Positions 57,755-64,000 of a DNA stretch of 64,000 nt are shown here, one piece after another (positions within the stretch are counted from its first letter, which is position 1; every line of letters starts with the position of its first letter). A model generated the notes under the pieces. It had not been told where the DNA came from, searched no databases, and worked only from the letters and a program-made list of their open reading frames with translations. The stretch is from Erodium maritimum (Eukaryota > Streptophyta > Magnoliopsida > Geraniales > Geraniaceae), in assembly GCA_963921825.1 (NCBI GenBank), contig OY997594.1:59071675-59135674 (forward strand), written 5' to 3'. The position numbers and the translations under genes are program-made.

Positions 57755-59919
57755 CTTGGCACCTTGTGCGTTTGACGCAAACTTGAGCACAACAAGTGCA
57801 CCGACCGTCAAGTAATAAATCGGAATTGAATTCCGGATATCGAGCCCAAGAGAGCAATATGCAAACAAATGCTATTTGAAGCCTGTGTTAAAGCTGTTTC
57901 TTTAAAGATGTAATCTTTGTATTGCGAAAATATACCAATTAACGAATAAAGATCAAATAAAGTAAAATTGTAATTTAACAAAAAGTATTGTTTTAATTTC
58001 TTGGACCAAATGATGAGAAATATAGGATAACAAACTCATAAAGTTCATTCCACAAAGTTGAATACACTCGATTATTGTGATGTTGACTTATTTTAGAGGC
58101 AACGAGTTATCTCAATTCTAGTCCTAATTTTTCTCGAACGTGTCGGACCCTAATGAAATCTAACCACCTAGTTCTTTCTATTAGAGAACCAACTCAACTA
58201 AAAGCTTAAGCTGATAGTTGAAGGCCCAATTATATTAATATTCTAACACGCGCCCTCACAGACAAGCCCGTTTACGGGTTTGGAGGTAAATTATTTAGAA
58301 GGGGAGATGAGCCCATTAAGAAGAGTAATAAGGGCTGGCCCATTTTGGGCAAATTAGACAAATAGAAATAAATTAGAATTTTTGTAGAGAGTGGGGTTTG
58401 AACCCGGGTCCGTGAGGTGCCAAGCTCTGATACCATATTAGAGAACCAACTCAACTAAAAGCTTAAGTTGATAGTTGAAGGCCCAATTATATTAATATTC
58501 TAACACTTTCGACTTTAGATGTAGGAAGACCCTAAGTGTTACGCTGTATGACAACTTTTATCTTTCGATACAAAATCTATGACTATTGTAATTGTATTAA
58601 CCCCACTAATTCTAGCTAGGATTTAAATCCAACATATGAGTGATTTTGAACTAATTAGAGTCCTCCTTTGTAAGTGTTAGAGCTTAATTAAAATCAATTA
58701 TCAACCCTACAAAGGAAATAAAATATTAAGCCTAAATCAACATAAACCCTAATACAAGTTAATATTGACCACAAATCAAACATTCAATTTATAGAAATCC
58801 TTACTATAATTCCCCATAACACTAGAATTTGAGGATTTGGTTGCTCATGGTAAGAACAAACATGGATAAGAAGACGCAATCAATAAAACTCATAATTAAG
58901 ATGGAAAGTAGAGTTAAAATCACCGAATTAATTGTCTAAGGTTGTTCTTCCTCTTCTTCAATCTTTATCCTTAATGATCTAGTCTAGTCAAGATTCTGTC
59001 TAAAAATGTCTACCCCAAAATATCAAGCTTTAGAGTTCTCATAATGGTTCTCTTCCCTACAAAATATGGATACTCAACAACTAATTTCAAAATGAGAAGT
59101 TTCTCTTAGAATTCTGTAAAAAACAATCAAGACAAATAACTAGAAAAAATGAAATAAAAAAATCAGCTTCGTTCGTGTTTCACTTCTCCCTTTGCTTCTC
59201 TTTAAAAAATGAATTGAAGGAGCCCCCTTATCTGAATTGCAGCGCTAACAAAAATAAAGGAGAGGGGATGGTGCCCTACCGGGTGTCGACAAAGAAGAGG
59301 GGGACCGGAGCGCCTGTTTTCTGTAGGGTATTAGGCCAAGCCACGTCAGCAGGGTAAGAGACCAAGCAGCTCAGGTTGATTGGTGCGGGCAGGAGCAATA
59401 GGTTGCGGTGCAACCGAAAGCCACGACCATTAGATGCATTCCACGTATGTAGGTAAGTAATCGAATAGTTGGATCTCATGCTCGGTCAGCGCCTTGGACG
59501 GTTGGATCTCGCTAGTGCACCGCGTCTCTGTGTCATGCATAAAACGCAAGCACGGTCAGCGATGACTAGCGTTGACCACGTGTCAGACTCTGATGGACCC
59601 CTCCCTTTTTGTTCCCTTTTCTCTATTTTGCTCGCACCGGCTTCATCTGAACTCCGATTGATTTCGTTCTTGCGCTAATAATTTTCTTTTTTTGAGACCT
59701 ACAAACAAATATATGTCATGCATATATTCCGGAGTGAATAAAACCGACCCTCTTGATGATCCACATGCACGTCACACCAATATACGTCGGGTTTTATTCG
59801 AACTACCGAACACATCAATCAAATCAATTATTCAAACTAAACCTAAATATATGATAACAAAAGGGACTAAAAGTCTATAAGTCTCGATGAATTGTTGCCC
59901 TTTTATGTGTTAAAATGCA
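57755..59919 (-). mobile_element. Tat/Athila-like LTR containing a TRIM
   Basis: The region next to the PBS is taken as the 5' LTR in minus orientation. It shares the segment cgttcttgcgctaataattttc (59665-59690) and surrounding sequence with 38000-39393. The right edge, near a gttaaaatgca at about 59919, is uncertain. Its partner LTR is not in the window. The TRIM 58179-58505 is nested inside. Confidence 0.55.
58179..58505 (-). mobile_element. TRIM (terminal-repeat retrotransposon in miniature)
   Basis: 327 bp flanked by a perfect 5-bp TSD, ctttc (58174-58178 and 58506-58510). Two 70-bp terminal direct repeats (58179-58248 and 58436-58505) differ at one base. On the minus strand they start TGTTAGAATATT. 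A PBS (gctctgatacca, 58424-58435) abuts the right repeat and a TGTGAGGGCGCG purine tract abuts the left one. No coding capacity, as expected for TRIMs, which move with proteins supplied by other LTR elements. Confidence 0.95.
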
Positions 59920-60372
59920 CACGAATCAACTGCAGACAGTACATACTGTATGTTTTTGTCCACTTTTAAACTCAAAATAGTTTTTAGCAAGTATAAAACT
60001 TTTTAGTTTTTAGAAATTAACCATAAAAATAATACAAAATAATAATATGTATTTTAGACAACATGAAAAAACATAATTGGAAGGATCGGAGTGTAAGAAT
60101 ATACATTCCTTTGGAGCAGAGTTGGGACAACTAGGGCCTGCAGATTCCCCTTTCTTGCACTCAAGCTCACCATCCTTGGAAACCAGTTGTTGTTTTACTG
60201 GGAAATTTTGCTTGACTACTACATTATGGCCTCGTAACCCTAATGCTACAGAGCATGACATAATCATTATATCTCACACTTGGATTCATTGTGTTTCCTT
60301 TCTTCATCCAACTTTTAAGTGTCTGGCATAATCTCGATTGAGGTCTCTCTGATAGATGTTTTAAGGTCTTCA
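59920..60372 (-). other. Stretch with an unidentified open frame
   Basis: The minus-strand frame 60267-60010 (85 codons) includes VVVKQNFPVKQQLVSKDGEL and a cysteine-containing segment (GPSCPNSAPKECIF). It has protein-like composition and may be an exon fragment; no family recognised. The rest of the interval is AT-rich. Confidence 0.3.
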
Positions 60373-63020
60373 TGTAATAACCACTTCCGGTCAACGCCAG
60401 TCAAACCTACGAAAAACAGGAAAATTTAAAAAATTTAATACAGACACTTAATTTAACCTAAATTGACCCGAGGGTCATACCGAACTTAAATTGACCCCGT
60501 TATCGACCAAAGTGAGTTCCGGGGGACTCAGGGCAACTTTCTGATAAATTTGGGAAAAGTTGACTTTTCGCTGGACAAGTCAACCGAGCGACGTTTTGGT
60601 CCATTCGAGGACCGTTTTGGATCCAAAAAGCTTAGCCGTCGTCGCAGCGGCCTTAGTTGAGCCGTTTCCTTGTAGCCCGTCAAGTTTCGTAATTTTTGGG
60701 AAAAAGTTCCCGTTCGGGGCCCGAAACGTCCGATTTTCGCAAATCTGACAGAAATACCTACAAGATATTTTGTTTAAAAAGGGGACCCACTTGCCACTTG
60801 TCACTAAAGGGGTGGGGTTAGGTATTTTTGAAGCAAGACAAGAGAGGGGGGATGGGTGTGTTCGGCCACACATGTAGAAAGAGAAAAAAAATAAGAAAAG
60901 GAAGAGAGTTTTAGAGAGAGAAGGAGAAGAGAGAAAAAGAGAGAAGAAGTTAGGGTTTGGCCACTATTCACGAAGCTTCAACCATTGGATCGTCTCATCG
61001 TTGCAAGAATCGAACTCCCCTCGTCTTCCTCTACGGTTAGTACTAAACCGATCGTCGATTTGATAATTTCCAAATGTTAGGGTTTGGTTAAAAATGATTA
61101 GTTTAGGGTGTATTGAGGTTGGGGGAATTGTTGGAGACGTTTTGGAGGTGTTGGAGGCGAAGGGGCACGTGTTCCGGTGACCCGAAGCTCGGGAGGAGCT
61201 CCGGCCACCGTGGGTGGTGGCCGGCCGGCCATGGGGTGGCTGGCCGGAGCTGGGACCAGCCACCACCATGGTGGCCAAGCCCCCATTGAAACCCTAGGGC
61301 CCACGGCCAAGTGGGCCGGGTGGGGTCCACGTGCTCGGGTGATCGGGTTTAGTGTTCGGGTGGTTTAAAACGTTCCCCGGACCATTTATCCTTAACCGAA
61401 TCGAAATTTGAAATTAAATTGGAAAAATTGTAATTAACGGGTTTTAGAAACTTTAAAACGTTAATTAATTGACTCGGAAGTCGGAAGTCGATTCCGTCAA
61501 GTGCCTAGGAACCCTTGAATTATTCTAAGACCGTAGAAACGAAAACGGGAATTTTTGGAGCCCCGGAAGGGCATTTACAAAACCCGGGCAGTTTCTCCAT
61601 GTCGGGCGAATCGGGCCTTTACGGGTCCTTTGTCGACAATTTCGAGTAATTGGGAAGTTTGGGAGTGATCGACATTGTCGGGGTTACGCTTGGGCGTTAA
61701 GTTTATTGAATTTCGGTTTATTCATACTAGTTTAAAAGTGCCTTAAATTTGTGTTCTCTTAGATCGTGCTGCGGACCGAGGTAAAGGGAAACTAGGCGAG
61801 TGACTGCGATCACGCCGAGGCTTAGTTGGGCACTTTTGGAGGACTTATACGAAGTAGGGAAAAGTAGCCGGATCTCGGCCCTGACTAGGGAAAGTTAACT
61901 GTAGAATTGCATATGACACCGGGGTGTCAAGGTCATTTAGGTTATCAAATATTAGAAAGGCATGATACGGGAACGTAGCAATTATTAGAAAAGCATGTGA
62001 CACTTAGTAGTGTCGTAGGAGCAGTGAACTTAGCGAGATTAGAATTACTGGAGGCATATGACCATGCCCGGAGGTTGTTTGTTATTATTGTTGAGTTGGG
62101 GGGCCATGAGAGCCCGTGTTATTATTGTTGAGTTGGGTGGCAATGAGACCCCGTGTTATTATTATTGGTATTTTGGGTGGCCGCGAGTGCCGTAGAGTTG
62201 TGAACCCGTACCTTACCGTTGGTGTCTTGGGTGGCCATGAGGGCCCGTAGGGTTGTTCAACCCGTGTTTCGTTGTTGGTGTCTTGGTGGCCTTGAGTGCC
62301 TGTGGAGTTTGAGACTGGTGTCGTTACTGTCTGTTGAACTTTGTTTGTGATTGTGATTGGTTACTTGATACTGGCGGAGGTTGTGTGGTGTAGCTAGCCT
62401 CCTAACTGGGATCGGGAGAAGTTGCGCGACAGGTCGACCGCGTGACCTGACTGGGATCGGTACAGGGCGAGAGACAGAGATTGGGTTATTGAGCAGCTGG
62501 TATGCGATCCTTTGTGATCTTGTTTGGTGTGCGATCCTTTTTGATCTTGGTATTGTGTGGTTGTCAGTCGTGTCTTTGGAGGAAGTCGTCAATCGTTGTG
62601 TGGGGTCTACATCACATGTCCGAGTGTTGAGTCGGTTGAGGAAAGTATTGGTCGCGTGTGTGTCATTTGAGTCGTTGTTGGTGTCACCGGCTTTGTCTGC
62701 TAATTATGCCGTAGTCAGTCGGTTATCTGTGGTGGTGAGCGAACGCTCAGCCCTAGCTGCTTTTCCTACAGGTACCGTTCGCAGACTGGACTAGGTGAGC
62801 TTCTGAAGCTTGAAGAGCTTGAAGCGGGGATTTGGGTTATTTTGAGTCTAGTGACGTGTACCACGTTTTTGTCCAATTGTTGGGACTTATTTTGAGATGT
62901 AAATATTATTGTGTTGAACAAATGGCGATTTTAAAGTGAATTATAAGAAGGGTTGAAAATGGTTTATTGTTTCAAAACGTTCGCGTCCCGAGTTTGGTTT
63001 ACTGAAATTGGGGCGTGACA
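60373..63020 (+). repeat. 5' LTR of a Ty3/gypsy element that leaves the window
   Basis: 2648 bp starting TGTAATAACC and ending GGGGCGTGACA, directly followed by a PBS. Long LTRs with TGTAA...GTGACA ends are typical of plant Del/Tekay-type chromoviruses (inference). Small open frames inside (60560-62800) are not genes. The first TSD copy would be cttca (60368-60372). Confidence 0.85.
62090..62325. repeat. Five degenerate tandem units in the gypsy LTR
   Basis: Units of about 37-55 bp, each built round gtgtcttgggtggccatgag-like and gcccgtgttatt- or gcccgtagggtt-like segments. Confidence 0.75.
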
Positions 63021-63023
63021 GCT

Positions 63024-63035
63024 TGGTATCAGAGC
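63024..63035 (+). other. Primer binding site of the gypsy element at the window end
   Basis: TGGTATCAGAGC, three bases after the LTR. Confidence 0.92.
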
Positions 63036-64000
63036 TCGAGGTTTCACACCTCGGACTGCACGTCAATTAGGTGGGAGAGTCGAGTTAGTAAAGTCCCGTC
63101 GTGCGTTGGGTACGCAGGTCGGAATTCGTGTGTAGACCCGTTAGGACTTGAGTCCTGTTTTTGTTATGTGCTTGTGCAGTACGGGGTTACTGGCACAGTG
63201 TTTGTGTGTTGCTGCGTGAAATTTTTTTAAATTGTCGCGACTCGACTCAGGAGCGCTCCTGTGGTCAAGCGTGACGGTGTTGATGTCAAGTGGCTACAAT
63301 GTAGTTCGGGGACGCCTGGACCTGGTTGTAACTACCTGATGTCAAGAAATGAGGCTTTTAATGGAGTGGAAAAAGTTTTAAAAATTTGTTGGCCCTGTTG
63401 GCGTGTTTTAAACTTGATTGGCCATGTGGGTGTATGTTTTTGATTTTGGTTGGCCCGGTGGGCAAGGTTCGACTTTGGTTGGCCCGGTGAGCAGGGGTCG
63501 TGTTGTTGTGTTGTTGTTGGCCTTGTCGGTTTGTGTTTTGGTTGAGGTTGGAAGACTTGTGGTTGGTTTTGATTTGTTGCGCGTGTGTTGTTAAATTAGT
63601 AGTCAAGCGTATGTGTCGTTTAAGGCGTTTCTTAGGGTTAAAACGGGGAAAGGTTCGAATCTGAAACGAAGGGAAAAAGGCCCAGTAGCGTTGCTAGGGC
63701 CTGGGCCACGGTCTGGTGGCTGGGGCCTTAGCAAAACAGAGGGTCAGGAGGGCCTGGGGGGCGGCCTGGTGGCCGAGGCCTCCGCGGCCTGGAGGGCGGT
63801 TTGGTGACCAAGGCTTTAGCAGATCAGAGAAATCCGAGGCTTTATCTTTTGTTTCGTTGTGCGGTTAGGATTGTCGTCGCGTGTTTTGATGCACGTTGGT
63901 GCGGTCTCGTTGAGGTTTCTTTTACTAATACTAATATTTAAAGTATTAATAGCGTGAGCAGTGTGACGTATTAGTGATAAGCACGCTAGAGTAAACGTAG
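63036..64000 (+). mobile_element. Leader of the gypsy element (runs off the window)
   Basis: Untranslated leader; gag has not begun by the window end. It includes a repeated ttggttggcccggtg unit (63448-63495) and a ggcctgg-rich segment (63690-63800). Confidence 0.6.

Noticed and set aside
60560-62800. Series of 60-137-codon frames
   Set aside because: Within the 2.65-kb LTR ending at a PBS; no similarity to proteins.
1-64000. tRNA, rRNA or microRNA genes
   Set aside because: No cloverleaf-like or rRNA-like sequence was noticed; the tRNA-like matches seen are retroelement primer binding sites. MITE hairpins could resemble microRNA precursors but have transposon hallmarks.

Overview
This window looks like nuclear DNA from a flowering plant, most probably a eudicot; the species cannot be fixed from the sequence. 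The reasons are an intron-bearing plant-type ribosomal protein gene, a PDR-type ABC transporter gene fragment with plant exon structure, and a dense nest of plant transposable elements. It holds one clearly intact gene, 40S ribosomal protein S2 (RPS2/uS5) at 49271-51030. Almost everything else is transposon or transposon debris.

Layout. 1-5700: two decayed copies of a non-LTR ORF1-like sequence and two near-identical 0.56-kb hAT-type non-autonomous elements, each with a perfect 8-bp target duplication (TSD). 6163-7763 (minus): the first five exons of a PDR/ABCG transporter with good splice sites; the rest of the gene is missing. 8326-18535 (minus): a decayed LINE whose reverse transcriptase is split by a Ty1/copia element (9810-18274, plus). 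That element has two 1688-bp LTRs differing at only two bases by eye, yet its gag-pol is wrecked. 18998-25577 (minus): a second copia element with 151-bp LTRs, whose RNase H end is split by a solo LTR of the first family. 26400-27495: a non-LTR retroposon with a 17-bp TSD. 27950-45397 (minus): an old Ty3/gypsy element (TSD gagat). One of its LTRs contains a full copy of the first copia family (28089-36867), and its missing pol core is replaced by a Tat/Athila-like LTR and a truncated third copia copy.

46580-48960 is a PIF/Harbinger-type element with TAA target duplications. It carries two MYB/SANT-like genes, each with its own TATA box, and no recognisable transposase. It ends about 310 bp upstream of the RPS2 start codon, so the RPS2 promoter (TATA box, telo boxes, GCCCA/TGGGCT motifs) is confined to a short interval. 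Downstream of RPS2 lie a retroposon (52023-52752), a Mutator-type MITE (52915-53349), a 2-kb retroposon that splits an unidentified decayed reading frame (54028-56055), a MITE inside a MITE (56361-57219), a Tat/Athila-like LTR with a TRIM element inside it (58179-58505), and the 5' LTR of a Ty3/gypsy element that runs off the window (60373 onward).

How the parts relate. The TSDs let most insertions be ordered by nesting. Four loci of one long-LTR copia family are present; their gag-pol is degraded, and the two copies that keep the protease site share the same substitution there, which points to mobilisation in trans. Several non-LTR insertions share a 3' tail resembling GCTTTCGCTGATCAAAA, suggesting a common retroposition machinery. 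No RNA genes, CRISPR arrays or prokaryotic features were seen.
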